64,000 nt of DNA from Rohdeia mirabilis (lineage in GTDB: Bacteria; Planctomycetota; UBA1135; GCA-002686595): the NCBI GenBank assembly GCA_007750655.1, contig CP036290.1, forward strand, positions 1,550,001 to 1,614,000. Direction: 5' to 3'. Both the position numbers and the translations under genes were made by a program. How positions within the stretch are numbered: the stretch's first letter is position 1; each line of letters opens with the position of its first letter. Below are positions 27,090 to 35,696 of this stretch, in pieces. The notes under the pieces were generated by a model. That model saw only the letters and a list, made by a program, of their open reading frames with translations. It was not told the origin of the DNA and did no database searches.

Positions 27090-28199
27090 ATGAGTCCGAC
27101 ACCCGTGCCTCCGGGCCAGCCGCCGGTCGTTCCGGCCACCTCTGGCCCCCCGCGCGTCGAAGCGTTCGCCTCCGCCATCGAGCGGGCCGCTTCGCAGTCG
27201 GGTCGTCGCCGCGTCGCCGTCCTGACGCACAGGAACCCCGACCCCGACGCCATGGGCGCCTGTGTCGGGATGCGGATGCTCCTGCGCGAGCTCGGCTTCG
27301 AGGCCGAGGTGCACACGATGGGGCGCATCTACCGGGCCGAGAACCTCGCGATGATCCGCGAGTTGAAGTTCGACTTCCTGGCCTACGAAGCGCTCGACGT
27401 CGACCAGGTGTGTGGCGCGGTGCTCGTCGACACGCAGCCTGGATTCGGACACACGTTCGTGCCCGACGACCTGCCCGTGTTGGCGGTGTTCGACCATCAC
27501 TTGGGCTCGAACGCCGAGAGCGAAGCCTCGCGCGAGATTCCGTTCAAGGACGTGCGCCTCGACGTGGGCGCGACGTCGAGCATCGTGTTCTCGTACCTCG
27601 AGGCGGTCGGGGCGGAGCTCGACACCAACACCGCGACCGCGCTGTTCTGTGGTGTGCGCTACGACACCGGCGACCTGTCGGTGGACGCGACGGACCTCGA
27701 CGAAGAGGCCTACTTCCACTGCCTGCGACGCGCCGACCGCGAGGCGTTGTCCGCGATCCAGCGTCCGCGCCTCCCGCAGAGCTACTACCGCGAGCTGCAC
27801 CGTGCCCTGCGCATGGCGCGGCGTTTCGGACCTGCGGTCGTCGGTCTGCTCGGTCAGGTCGAGAACCCCGAGTCCGTGGCCGAGCTCGCCGACTTCTTCG
27901 TGCGCATGCACGGTTGCGAATGGGCGCTCGTCGGCGGCACCTACGAAGGCGAGTACTACCTGAGCCTGCGCACGCGCCTCGGTGGCCGCGACGCCTACGG
28001 CATCCTGTCGGTCCTGCTCGACGGCGAAGGGTCGTTCGGCGGACACGGACGCATCGCGGGTGGTCGCGTCGCTCTGGGCGAGGCCGGCAAGCTCGGCGCG
28101 CGTCGACTCGAGCGGCGGATCCGCACGCGCGTGCTGCGCATCGTCGACCCCGAGAAGCGCTTCAGCGACGACGAGCGACTCGGCGGCACGCTCACCTGA
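27090..28199 (+). CDS. DHH-family phosphoesterase (NrnA/RecJ-like)
   Basis: A 369-aa DHH/DHHA1 protein, probably a manganese-dependent phosphodiesterase acting on nanoRNA, pAp or cyclic dinucleotide products. Motifs: LTHRNPDPDAMG near 45, LVDTQPGF near 113, FDHHLG (the DHH) near 134, and the C-terminal GGHGRIAGGRV of DHHA1. The ATG at 27090 is chosen; a GTG at 27024 would add 22 low-complexity residues. It is followed after 8 nt by thiD. The 204-bp gap upstream holds an AT-richer patch near 26,950. Confidence 0.88.
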   Translation: MSPTPVPPGQPPVVPATSGPPRVEAFASAIERAASQSGRRRVAVLTHRNPDPDAMGACVGMRMLLRELGFEAEVHTMGRIYRAENLAMIRELKFDFLAYEALDVDQVCGAVLVDTQPGFGHTFVPDDLPVLAVFDHHLGSNAESEASREIPFKDVRLDVGATSSIVFSYLEAVGAELDTNTATALFCGVRYDTGDLSVDATDLDEEAYFHCLRRADREALSAIQRPRLPQSYYRELHRALRMARRFGPAVVGLLGQVENPESVAELADFFVRMHGCEWALVGGTYEGEYYLSLRTRLGGRDAYGILSVLLDGEGSFGGHGRIAGGRVALGEAGKLGARRLERRIRTRVLRIVDPEKRFSDDERLGGTLT

Positions 28200-28207
28200 G
28201 CCGAGGG

Positions 28208-28984
28208 ATGCACGCGCGCGTTCTGGTCCTCGCGGGACACGATCCGACCGGCGGCGCCGGTGTGGGCGCCGATCGCGAGGCCGTCGTCGCTGCCGGTGGT
28301 GTTGCGACCTGTGTCGTCACCAACCGCACGGACCAGGACGGTCGCTCCGTGCGCGCCGTGCTCCCGGTCGCGAGCGCGTCCTTGACCAGCGAAGCACGTC
28401 GGGCGTTCACCGCGGACGTCCGCGCGATCAAGACCGGTCTTCTGTCGAACGCCGAACAGGTCGACGCCGTGTGCGACCTCGTCCTTGGGTGGCGCGCCGA
28501 GCGACCCGACCTGTGGGTCGTCGTCGATCCGGTCCTGGCCGCCAGCGGAGGCGAGGTGTTCCTGGACGGTGCGGGACGCGAACGCCTGCTCGCGCGCCTG
28601 CGGGACTTGGGCGCGGTTCTGACGCCGAACGTGCTCGAGCTGGCGGCGCTCACGGGCACGGCGGCCCGCGTCCTCGAAGCCGATCCCGCGCGACGGGTGG
28701 AAGCGGCGCGCGGTCTGCTCGAACGCGGCGCGCGCGCGGTGTGTGCGAAGGGCGGCCACGGGACCGAAGATCCGGTGGTGGACCTGGTGGTGGAGCGCGC
28801 CACGGACGGTTCCGTCGGGATCGCGCGCCTCGCCCGGCCGCGACTCGCCGGGCGCGGGATGCACGGCTCCGGCTGCCGCTACGCCTCGCACCTGGCGGCC
28901 GGGCTGGCCGCGGGGCGACCGCTCACCCGCGCGGCCGAAGCGGCGGGTGAGTTCCTCCAGCGCCTGCTCGCCGCCGGTGGGTGA
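28208..28984 (+). CDS. thiD: Hydroxymethylpyrimidine kinase/phosphomethylpyrimidine kinase
   Basis: Kinase of thiamine-pyrimidine salvage and synthesis, ribokinase-like fold, 258 aa. Motifs: VLVLAGHDPTGGAGVGADR near residues 5-23, VVDPVLAASGG near 99, LTPNVLELAALTG near 140 and the anion hole GMHGSGCRYASHLAAGLA near 217. GAGGG just upstream of ATG is a good ribosome binding site. No other thi gene is nearby, so the role is taken from the family. Confidence 0.9.
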   Translation: MHARVLVLAGHDPTGGAGVGADREAVVAAGGVATCVVTNRTDQDGRSVRAVLPVASASLTSEARRAFTADVRAIKTGLLSNAEQVDAVCDLVLGWRAERPDLWVVVDPVLAASGGEVFLDGAGRERLLARLRDLGAVLTPNVLELAALTGTAARVLEADPARRVEAARGLLERGARAVCAKGGHGTEDPVVDLVVERATDGSVGIARLARPRLAGRGMHGSGCRYASHLAAGLAAGRPLTRAAEAAGEFLQRLLAAGG

Positions 28985-28994
28985 GCGCGCTGGC

Positions 28995-29012
28995 GGGCAC
29001 GTCCGGGTGCCC
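28995..29012 (+). terminator. Hairpin after thiD
   Basis: GGGCAC pairs with GTGCCC, 6-nt loop, 10 nt past the stop. Confidence 0.45.
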
Positions 29013-29103
29013 TGATCGCCGGACCCGAGCGTCCCGGTCGACGCAGTGGGCCGACGATTCGGGGTCCGGTGCCACGTTCGACGAGAGCACCGGGCAAGAG
29101 GGC

Positions 29104-29131
29104 TTGCATCGGTCGCTCCCGGTGGTATGTT
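29104..29131 (+). promoter_or_regulatory. Promoter of tRNA-Gly
   Basis: TTGCAT, 16-nt spacer, TATGTT; the start would be about 30 nt before the mature tRNA. Confidence 0.6.
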
Positions 29132-29167
29132 TTCGCCCCGCGCCGGACGTTCACGTCCATCGCGCGA

Positions 29168-29242
29168 GCGGCTGTAGCTCAGTGGTAGAGCGCAACCTTG
29201 CCAAGGTTGATGTCGAGAGTTCGAATCTCTTCAGCCGCTCCA
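29168..29242 (+). tRNA. tRNA-Gly (GCC)
   Basis: A complete cloverleaf: acceptor GCGGCTG/CAGCCGC, D arm with AGCTCAGTGGTAGAGC, anticodon stem CAACC/GGTTG with loop TTGCCAA (anticodon GCC at 29200-29202), T arm with GTTCGAATC and an encoded CCA at 29240-29242. 75 nt including CCA. Confidence 0.97.
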
Positions 29243-29313
29243 TCCTCCATCCCGCGCCGGCGGCCCGCACCTGTCCACACGGGCAGCCGGGCCACTGCGG
29301 TGGCCGGAACCAG

Positions 29314-29345
29314 CGACCCCCGTCGGACTCGTCCGGCGGGGGTCG
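29314..29345 (+). terminator. Hairpin downstream of tRNA-Gly
   Basis: CGACCCCCG pairs with CGGGGGTCG and continues inward with CGG/CCG across one mismatch. The likely end of the tRNA transcript, though no T tract follows. Confidence 0.5.
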
Positions 29346-29436
29346 TTCACTTGCCGGGGCGCGCGTTCGCCGAGTGCGCCGCGAGTCGAGTCGGCGTCGG
29401 GCCGCCGCGATCCGCGTCGCGCCGTGCGGTCGGCCG

Positions 29437-29462
29437 GTCCAGGGGCACGGTCCAGGGGCACG
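29437..29462. repeat. 13-bp tandem duplication
   Basis: Two copies of TCCAGGGGCACGG in a row within the 500-bp gene-free stretch 29243-29748. Confidence 0.75.
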
Positions 29463-29590
29463 GATCGGAAGCAGCGATCACAAGCACGGCTGAGCGGAAC
29501 GGTCTCGAAGCCCGAACCGAGTCGCGCGCGCACCGCTGGCCGGGCCATGGGGCCCGGGCTCCCGGTGCGGCCGTCGAACGATCCGCGCGG

Positions 29591-29650
29591 CACTCGAGCC
29601 CGGAACGCGGCACTCGAGCCCGGAACGCGGCACTCGAGCCCGGAACGGGC
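29591..29650. repeat. Three tandem copies of a 20-bp unit
   Basis: CACTCGAGCCCGGAACGCGG is repeated at 29591, 29611 and 29631; the third copy differs in the last two or three bases. It lies between tRNA-Gly and the ferredoxin gene. No protein gene is seen in this 500-bp gap. Confidence 0.9.
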
Positions 29651-29748
29651 GCGGCGCGGACGTCCCGTCGGGGACGACCGCGCCGCGCGCAATCTGTGGG
29701 GATCGGTCGACCGGCCAGCCTGGCCGCGTCGACGCCCGGAGCCTTCGC

Positions 29749-30015
<267 letters not shown>

Positions 30016-30097
30016 GGTCGGTGGCGATCGTTCGTTCTCTCGAGGGTCCGCCGGCCAGGTTCGCGACGCGTTGGCGTCCGCGGGCTGCGGGCGGTGC

Positions 30098-30103
30098 AGG
30101 GTA
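30098..30103 (-). promoter_or_regulatory. Possible -10 of the ferredoxin gene
   Basis: TACCCT read on the minus strand, 82 nt before the ATG. Confidence 0.3.
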
Positions 30104-30130
30104 GCGACGGCGGGCGCGCGGCGCACCCGC

Positions 30131-32224
30131 TCACGCCTCGTTGCGACCCGACTTGGACCGCGGAGCGCGCAATTCCAGGTGGGCGCCGCGCGTGACCCGG
30201 GCCGTCCAACCGGCGGGGACCAGGGTCGTGCCCGAGTACTCCTGCACCACGGCCGGCCCACTCAGCTCGTGCCCCTCGCGCAGTCCGTCGCGCAGCCACA
30301 GGTCGGCCTGTTCCACACGGTCGCTCGCCGGGTCCAGGCGCACCGGGCGGCGACCGAGGTGGGCGGCGGCCGGGGCCTGTCCGCGCCGGATCGCGGCCCG
30401 TCCGGCGGCACCGTCCGAGCTCGCCACGTCGCGCCCGCGTTCGGCCACGACCCGCAGGCGCACGACCTCGATCCGCTCGTCGTCGAAACGGTGCCCGTAG
30501 AGGGCCGTGTGCGCGGCGTGGAAGGCCTCGGCCAGTCCCGGACCGTCGGGCAGCCGCAGTTCGTAGGCCTGGCCGCGATAGCGCAGGTCGACCGACCGCG
30601 TCACGTGGATCCGACCGGACCCGGGGTCGCCCGAGAGTTCGGCCCGCACGCGCTCGACGAGTTCGGCCGCCCGGCGCGCTCGCTCGCGCGGCCCACATTT
30701 CGCGAGCGGAACGAGCACCGACAGCGCCGCCTCGCGCCGGGCCCGGGCCCGCGTCATGCCCCAGGCCGACAGCGCGCCGGGGTGGCGGGGGACGATCGCG
30801 CAGGGCATCGACAGGCTCGCCGCCAGGGCCGCGGCGTGCAGTCCGCCCGCACCACCGAACGCGACCAGCGGCAGGGTCATCGGATCGCGTCCGCGCTGGT
30901 GGGTCATGGCCGCGATCGCGCGCCGCATCGCCGCGCGCGCCGAGCCGAGGACCGCCCGCGCCGTGCGTTCGGGCGTCGCGCCCAGCTTCCGACCCAAGGC
31001 CTCGAACGCGCGCGCGACCGCGTCCGTGTCGAGCTCGAGCTCGCCGCCGACGAAGGCACCGCTGGCCACGTGTCCGAGGAGCACGTGCGCGTCCGTCACC
31101 GTCGCCACGTCCGAACGGCCGTAGGCCACCGGACCCGGGTGCGCGCCCGCCGAATCGGGTCCCGCGTGCAGCGCGCCGGCCGCGTCGAGGCGCACCATCG
31201 ACCCGCCTCCGCATCCGATCGTGTGCAGGTCGAGGGACGGCACCGCGATGGGGTGGCCGCCGACCTCGGGGAGGTCCGTGACGACGGCCGCCGCGTCGCG
31301 CTCGCTGCTGGCCGCGAGTCCCGAGCGCACGCAGGCCACGTCGGTGCTCGTGCCGCCCATGTCGAGTGCGACGAGCTCGGGGTGTCCGCTGTCGCGCGCC
31401 GCGGCCTGAGCGCCGACCACGCCGCCGGCCGGGCCCGACGTGAGCACGCGCACCGGTTCATCGCCGGCGCGCCCGCTGGGCAGGTGTCCGCCCGACGACT
31501 GCAGGATCGAGAGGCGCGCGGGAGCGACGCGTTCGGCCAATGGACCGAGATAGGCGCGCACGAGCGGAACCAGGGCCGCGTTGACGACGGCGGTCGCGAA
31601 GCGCTCGAACTCGCGGTGTTCGCGCAGGAGCGACGACGAACACGTGATCGGGACGCCGAGCGGCTCCAGCGCGCGCGCGACGCGTTCCTCGATCGCCGGA
31701 TCCGCGTAGGCGTGCAGCAGGCAGACGGCGACGCTCGCGACGCGCGCGCGCCGCAGCTTCGCGAGCAGACGCGCAAGTTCCTCGTCGCCCGGGTGCAGCG
31801 CTTCGACGAGCGGTCCCGCGTCGGTGCCGTCTTCGGCCAGGTCGTCCGCGCGCGCCGGGTAGCTGCGCTGCGCCACTTCGAAGCGCAACTCGCGCGGGAC
31901 GAGCGGGCGCGGTCGGCGCGGTTCGAGCGCGTAGAGGTCGGGACGGGTCTGGCGACCGATCTCGACCAGGTCGCGAAAGCCCGTGTTCGTGACGAGGGCG
32001 GTGCGCGCCGTGCGTCCGGTGAGCAAGGCGTTGAGCGCGACGGTCGTGCCGTGCACCACGTGGTCCGCCGCGCCCGCACCGCCCGCCGCGGCCAGGGCCT
32101 CGAGCACGGCGCGTCCGGGGTCGTCGGGGGTGGAGGGGCGTTTATGCACGGTCTCGGTCCCGTCGGCGTCGAGCCGCACGAGATCGGTGAACGTGCCGCC
32201 GGTGTCGATTCCGAAGGTGGCCAC
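30131..32224 (-). CDS. Hydantoinase/oxoprolinase A-subunit family protein
   Basis: A 697-aa HyuA-type ATP-dependent enzyme subunit (5-oxoprolinase, N-methylhydantoinase or acetophenone carboxylase family). N-terminal nucleotide-binding fold: TFGIDTGGTFTDLVR at residues 3-17, VVHGTTVALNALL near 57, and VALDMGGTSTDVACV near 290. VAFGGAGGLHAAALA near 500 is also typical. The partner B subunit (HyuB) is usually adjacent or fused, but it is not here. The GTG at 32224 is preferred because TAGCGT lies 7 nt upstream; a GTG 9 nt earlier would touch that element. Confidence 0.88.
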   Translation of the reverse strand: MATFGIDTGGTFTDLVRLDADGTETVHKRPSTPDDPGRAVLEALAAAGGAGAADHVVHGTTVALNALLTGRTARTALVTNTGFRDLVEIGRQTRPDLYALEPRRPRPLVPRELRFEVAQRSYPARADDLAEDGTDAGPLVEALHPGDEELARLLAKLRRARVASVAVCLLHAYADPAIEERVARALEPLGVPITCSSSLLREHREFERFATAVVNAALVPLVRAYLGPLAERVAPARLSILQSSGGHLPSGRAGDEPVRVLTSGPAGGVVGAQAAARDSGHPELVALDMGGTSTDVACVRSGLAASSERDAAAVVTDLPEVGGHPIAVPSLDLHTIGCGGGSMVRLDAAGALHAGPDSAGAHPGPVAYGRSDVATVTDAHVLLGHVASGAFVGGELELDTDAVARAFEALGRKLGATPERTARAVLGSARAAMRRAIAAMTHQRGRDPMTLPLVAFGGAGGLHAAALAASLSMPCAIVPRHPGALSAWGMTRARARREAALSVLVPLAKCGPRERARRAAELVERVRAELSGDPGSGRIHVTRSVDLRYRGQAYELRLPDGPGLAEAFHAAHTALYGHRFDDERIEVVRLRVVAERGRDVASSDGAAGRAAIRRGQAPAAAHLGRRPVRLDPASDRVEQADLWLRDGLREGHELSGPAVVQEYSGTTLVPAGWTARVTRGAHLELRAPRSKSGRNEA

Positions 32225-32231
32225 GGCCCAC

Positions 32232-32237
32232 ACGCTA
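32232..32237 (-). promoter_or_regulatory. -10 element of hyuA-like gene, probably leaderless
   Basis: Minus-strand TAGCGT followed by 7 nt and GTG. Confidence 0.4.
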
Positions 32238-32369
32238 CCCGCCGTCCCCAGGTCGCCGGCGCGTCGGACCCTCGTGGCTCCCGCGGGCGGCCGCGCGCCG
32301 GGTGGGTGGCGCCGCGCGCGGGGGCGTCCGGATCGGGTCCCGGGCGAGCGGGGCGCCGACCCTGCTGGG

Positions 32370-32405
32370 GGTGTCGTGGGTGGTGTCGTGGATGGTGTCG
32401 CGGCC
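32370..32405. repeat. Three 12-bp imperfect tandem units
   Basis: GGTGTCGTGGGT, GGTGTCGTGGAT and GGTGTCGCGGCC in a row, inside the 381-bp divergent intergenic region 32225-32605, which holds no gene. Confidence 0.7.
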
Positions 32406-32434
32406 GCCCCGTGGACGCCGTCGTCGCGCGGGAG

Positions 32435-32477
32435 GTGTCGCACTCCGGTCGAGGAATCTCCCACCGGCGTGCGACAC
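32435..32477. repeat. 43-bp palindromic repeat, copy 1
   Basis: Starts GTGTCGCAC and ends GTGCGACAC with an inner CCGGT/ACCGG pair. Related in length and sequence to copy 3 at 42666-42708. Confidence 0.75.
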
Positions 32478-32502
32478 CGATCGAAGGAGTTCCGTCGGTC
32501 GC

Positions 32503-32543
32503 TGTCGCACACCGGTCGGGAGCTCCTCGACCGGTGTGCGACA
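32503..32543. repeat. 41-bp palindromic repeat, copy 2
   Basis: TGTCGCACACCGGTCG pairs perfectly with CGACCGGTGTGCGACA around a 9-nt loop. Together with copy 1 it places four TGTCGCAC motifs in alternating orientation within 110 bp. Confidence 0.8.
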
Positions 32544-32590
32544 CCCACTGGCAAATCCAGCTCGGCGCGAGGCATCGGGGCGGCGGTCGC

Positions 32591-32596
32591 TAGGCT
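32591..32596 (+). promoter_or_regulatory. Possible -10 element of plsY
   Basis: TAGGCT, 9 nt, ATG. Confidence 0.4.
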
Positions 32597-32605
32597 CTTT
32601 GCGCG

Positions 32606-33364
32606 ATGGATCTCGCGCCCCACCTGTCCCTGCCGATCGGCCTCGCGGACGCCACGTCGACCTTCGCGGACCCGCGCGTGCTCCTCGGACTGCTGGCGAG
32701 CTACCTGCTCGGAGCGGTGCCGTTCGGCTTCGTGATGGTGCGCCTGGTGAAGGGCGTCGACCTGCGCACGGTGGGCAGCGGCAACATCGGCGCGACGAAC
32801 GCGATGCGCGTGCTCGGCAGACCGCTGGGCCTCGTGGCGTTCCTGCTCGACCTCGCGAAAGGGTGGGTTCCGGCCGCACTCTTCGCCCCCTGGTCCACCG
32901 GACATGCGCCCTTCGCGAGCGACGTGTCGGTCGCTGTTCCCGTGCTGTTCGGCGCCGCGGCGGTGGTGGGGCACGTCTTGCCCGTCTACCTGCGCTTCAA
33001 GGGCGGCAAGGCGGTGGCCACGGGCTGCGGCGCGCTGATCGCGATCGACCCGCTCGTGTTCCTGGTCGGCGGTGCGAGCTGGCTCGTCGCCCTCGGCCTG
33101 TCGCGCATGGTCAGCGTCGCCTCGCTCGCCATGGCCGTGGCGTTCGCGGCCGCTGCCTGGTGGCGTGCTCCCGCCCACGTCGACGGCGCGTTCCTGGGAG
33201 CGGGGTCGAGCGCGTTGGCGGTGTTGATCCTGTGGCGCCATCGCTCGAACATCGGACGCATCCTGAAGGGGACCGAACCGCGGATCGGTGCGCGGCGCGC
33301 GGCACCCGACGACTCGAACGGCCCGGCGCCGACGACCACCCACGACCAGAGGACGACGCGATGA
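32606..33364 (+). CDS. plsY: Acyl-phosphate glycerol-3-phosphate acyltransferase
   Basis: PlsY is the membrane enzyme that acylates glycerol-3-phosphate, the first step of phospholipid synthesis. 252 aa, longer than the usual 200-220 because of extra residues at both ends. Motifs: SYLLGAVPFGFVMVRL near 32, GSGNIGATNAMRVLG near 57 (conserved motif 1), RFKGGKAVATGCG near 131 (motif 2) and LWRHRSNIGRILKGTE near 211 (motif 3). Several hydrophobic helices. It overlaps gpsA by 4 nt (ATGA), making a substrate-supply pair. Confidence 0.95.
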   Translation: MDLAPHLSLPIGLADATSTFADPRVLLGLLASYLLGAVPFGFVMVRLVKGVDLRTVGSGNIGATNAMRVLGRPLGLVAFLLDLAKGWVPAALFAPWSTGHAPFASDVSVAVPVLFGAAAVVGHVLPVYLRFKGGKAVATGCGALIAIDPLVFLVGGASWLVALGLSRMVSVASLAMAVAFAAAAWWRAPAHVDGAFLGAGSSALAVLILWRHRSNIGRILKGTEPRIGARRAAPDDSNGPAPTTTHDQRTTR

Positions 33365-34386
33365 CCCAGGAACGAGTGTGTGTGATCGGCGACGGCAGTT
33401 GGGGCACGGCCCTGGCGCTGAAACTCGTCGAGGCCGGCCATCGCGTGACCATGTGGAGCGCGTTCCCCGAGTCCTTCGAGCGACTCGCGAAGACGCGCCG
33501 CAACGAGCCCTACCTGCCGGGCGTCGAGCTGCCCGCGGAACTGCACCTCTCCGCCGATCCGTTCGAAGCGGCGGACGGTGTCGTCGCCGCCGTGTCGGTC
33601 GTCCCGACCCAGTACCTGCGCGCGACGATGGCGCGCTTCGAGGACGCGCTCGGCGGCACGGTCCCGATCTTCAGCGCGAGCAAGGGCCTCGAGATGGAGA
33701 CCCTGCGGCGACCGACGCAGATCCTGCGCGAGGTGCTCGGGCCGCGTCCGCTCGTGGTGCTGACCGGGCCCAGCCACGCCGAGGAGGTGGCGCGCGGTCT
33801 GCCGGCCAGCGTGCTGTCGGCCAGCGAGGACGCGGAGGCCGCCGAGCTCGCCCAGCGCCTGTTCAGTCACGCGCGCTTTCGCGTCTACACCAGCGACGAT
33901 CCGCTCGGCGCCGAGTTGGCCGCGGCCTACAAGAACGTCATCGCGCTGGCCGCCGGCATCGCCGACGGCCTCGAGCTGGGCGACAACGCCAAGGCGGCAC
34001 TGGTCAGTCGCGGCATGATCGAGGCGGCGCGCTTCGGCCAGGACTCCGGCGCGCGTCCGCGCACGTTCTTCGGTCTCGCCGGCGCCGGCGACCTGATCGC
34101 CACCTGCTTCAGTCAGCACTCGCGCAACCGCCGCGTGGGCGAAGCGATCGGACGCGGTGCGACACTGACCCAGGTGCTCGACGACATGCAGATGGTCGCC
34201 GAGGGCGTGTGGACGACACGCGCCCTCTTCGGTCCCGAGCGCGAAGCACGCCCGAGCGACCTTCCGATCGCCGAGCAGGTCCATGCGGTGCTCTTCGAGG
34301 AACGCGATCCCAGTGCCGCGGTGACGGCGTTGATGGAGCGCGTGCCCGTCGGCGAGATGGAAGGCCTCGAGCTCGACGCCCGATGA
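33361..34386 (+). CDS. gpsA: Glycerol-3-phosphate dehydrogenase [NAD(P)+]
   Basis: GpsA reduces dihydroxyacetone phosphate to glycerol-3-phosphate for PlsY. 341 aa. The Rossmann motif reads VIGDGSWGTALALKL (residues 8-22), with Asp in place of the usual Ala or Gly at the second position. FSASKGLE near 103, the catalytic-lysine segment AAYKNVIALAAGIADGL near 190 and the GAGDLIATC motif near 243 are all present. It overlaps plsY upstream and the small membrane-protein gene downstream (each by ATGA), so the three are translated as one unit. Confidence 0.96.
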   Translation: MTQERVCVIGDGSWGTALALKLVEAGHRVTMWSAFPESFERLAKTRRNEPYLPGVELPAELHLSADPFEAADGVVAAVSVVPTQYLRATMARFEDALGGTVPIFSASKGLEMETLRRPTQILREVLGPRPLVVLTGPSHAEEVARGLPASVLSASEDAEAAELAQRLFSHARFRVYTSDDPLGAELAAAYKNVIALAAGIADGLELGDNAKAALVSRGMIEAARFGQDSGARPRTFFGLAGAGDLIATCFSQHSRNRRVGEAIGRGATLTQVLDDMQMVAEGVWTTRALFGPEREARPSDLPIAEQVHAVLFEERDPSAAVTALMERVPVGEMEGLELDAR

Positions 34387-34775
34387 CACCGATCGTCGGG
34401 TTCTTCGTCTTCCTGCTGCTGACGGTGGCGGCGCTCGGCGTCGTGGTCGCGACCGGCTTGCGGCGCAGACGGCGTCTGCACGTGACGTTCGTGATCGTCG
34501 CTCTCGGCCTGCTGGGCGGAGCGATCGTGTACGCCCTGCGGGTGGGGGAGATCTACGACCTCGAAGCGGCTGGTGCGATCACCCCGATCCATCTGAACCT
34601 CGCGCGCATCACGACGGTCTGCTACCTGCTGCCGGCCATCACGGGCGTTCTGACGTGGCGCGACGAGCGGTGGCGGAAGCTGCACGGGCGCCTGGCCTGG
34701 ACGATCGTAGCGCTCACGATCGTGACGACGATCACCGGCGCCATGATGCTGATGGGCGCCGAGCGCATCGGTTGA
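34383..34775 (+). CDS. Small four-helix membrane protein (DUF420-like)
   Basis: A 130-aa protein with four hydrophobic segments: FFVFLLLTVAALGVVVA, VTFVIVALGLLGGAIV, ITTVCYLLPAITGVLTW and WTIVALTIVTTITGAMML. Charged loops include RRRRRLH and DERWRKLHGR. The His residues near helices (His-Val-Thr, His-Leu-Asn, His-Gly-Arg) recall DUF420 and b561-like proteins, but no heme pattern is clear. Its start overlaps the gpsA stop. Confidence 0.7.
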   Translation: MTPIVGFFVFLLLTVAALGVVVATGLRRRRRLHVTFVIVALGLLGGAIVYALRVGEIYDLEAAGAITPIHLNLARITTVCYLLPAITGVLTWRDERWRKLHGRLAWTIVALTIVTTITGAMMLMGAERIG

Positions 34776-34796
34776 TCGCTCGCTGCGGCGCGACCT

Positions 34797-34821
34797 CGGT
34801 CGACTCGGTTCGACTCGACCG
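34797..34821. terminator. Hairpin after the plsY-gpsA unit
   Basis: CGGTCGA pairs with TCGACCG, 11-nt loop, 21 nt after the stop and before a convergent gene. Confidence 0.45.
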
Positions 34822-34884
34822 GAGGGGATCGGGCGGGGGGGCGTCGCCCGTTCGAGCACGTTGCGCGCGAGCGCGGGGCCCGAG

Positions 34885-35316
34885 CTAGCGCGGTGGGGCG
34901 CCCACGGCGGAACCCGGCGCCGAGTTGTCCTCGGCGGAGTCCGGTACCTCGCCCGCACCGGTCTCCGGTGCCTGCTCGCGGTACTCGGCCAGGCCATGGG
35001 TGCTCCCGAGCAGGAACGGCGTGGCGAGCAGACTGGCGTTCGCGAGGATCGGGATCACGGCGATGGCCAGCCACAGTCGGTTCTTGCCGCGCAGGCAGAG
35101 GAATCCGCAGATCAACCCGACGCCGGCGAAGAGGCTGGCGATCGTCGCGACCAGGGCGATGCTCGGCAGCAGGTCGGGGACGAAGCGCTGCATCACCAGA
35201 TCGGTCCACCAGCAGCCCCAGGCGAACGTGGCGCAGCTCATCGAGACCATCCAGGTCCGGTGGCGGTGACGGGCGGTGGATCCGGACGAGCGGAGCGAGC
35301 GGTAGAGGCGAGGCAC
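34885..35316 (-). CDS. Small membrane protein of unknown function
   Basis: A 143-aa protein with three or four hydrophobic segments (FAWGCWWTDLVMQRF, IALVATIASLFAGVGLICGFL, LAIAVIPILANASLLATPFLL) and an acidic, Glu/Pro-rich tail. Not recognised. The start GTG at 35316 has TATAAG exactly 6 nt upstream and an AGAGGA purine run overlapping it, so either a leaderless mRNA or a very short leader is possible. The longer ORF to 35355 has no support. Confidence 0.65.
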   Translation of the reverse strand: MPRLYRSLRSSGSTARHRHRTWMVSMSCATFAWGCWWTDLVMQRFVPDLLPSIALVATIASLFAGVGLICGFLCLRGKNRLWLAIAVIPILANASLLATPFLLGSTHGLAEYREQAPETGAGEVPDSAEDNSAPGSAVGAPPR

Positions 35317-35322
35317 GGTCCT

Positions 35323-35328
35323 CTTATA
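35323..35328 (-). promoter_or_regulatory. -10 element, possibly leaderless
   Basis: Minus-strand TATAAG, 6 nt before the GTG. Confidence 0.4.
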
Positions 35329-35426
35329 GGCGGGTCCGAGCCCTTCGGAGTCCACGAGCCACCGAACCCGGCCCCGAGACCTCGACCTGCGACCGCGCCC
35401 ATCCGTTCGGAAGCCCGTCCCCGCGC

Positions 35427-35455
35427 TTGCCGCCCCCTGGTGCCGTCGCTATCCT
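35427..35455 (+). promoter_or_regulatory. Promoter of tRNA-Pro
   Basis: TTGCCG, 17-nt spacer, TATCCT. Transcription would start about 7-8 nt before the mature tRNA. Confidence 0.65.
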
Positions 35456-35469
35456 CCTCGTCCCTCGGT

Positions 35470-35547
<78 letters not shown>

Positions 35548-35696
35548 TTCAACGGCACCCCAGGTCTCGTCCGTCCTCGAGCGACCGTGCTCGGCCGGTG
35601 ATGCCGGACTGGTGACACCGGACTGGTGACACGAGGCCGGGCCCACGGAGCCTCTTTCAGCGATTCCGGCCCCAGGCGGCGGAGACGAGTGACGGC

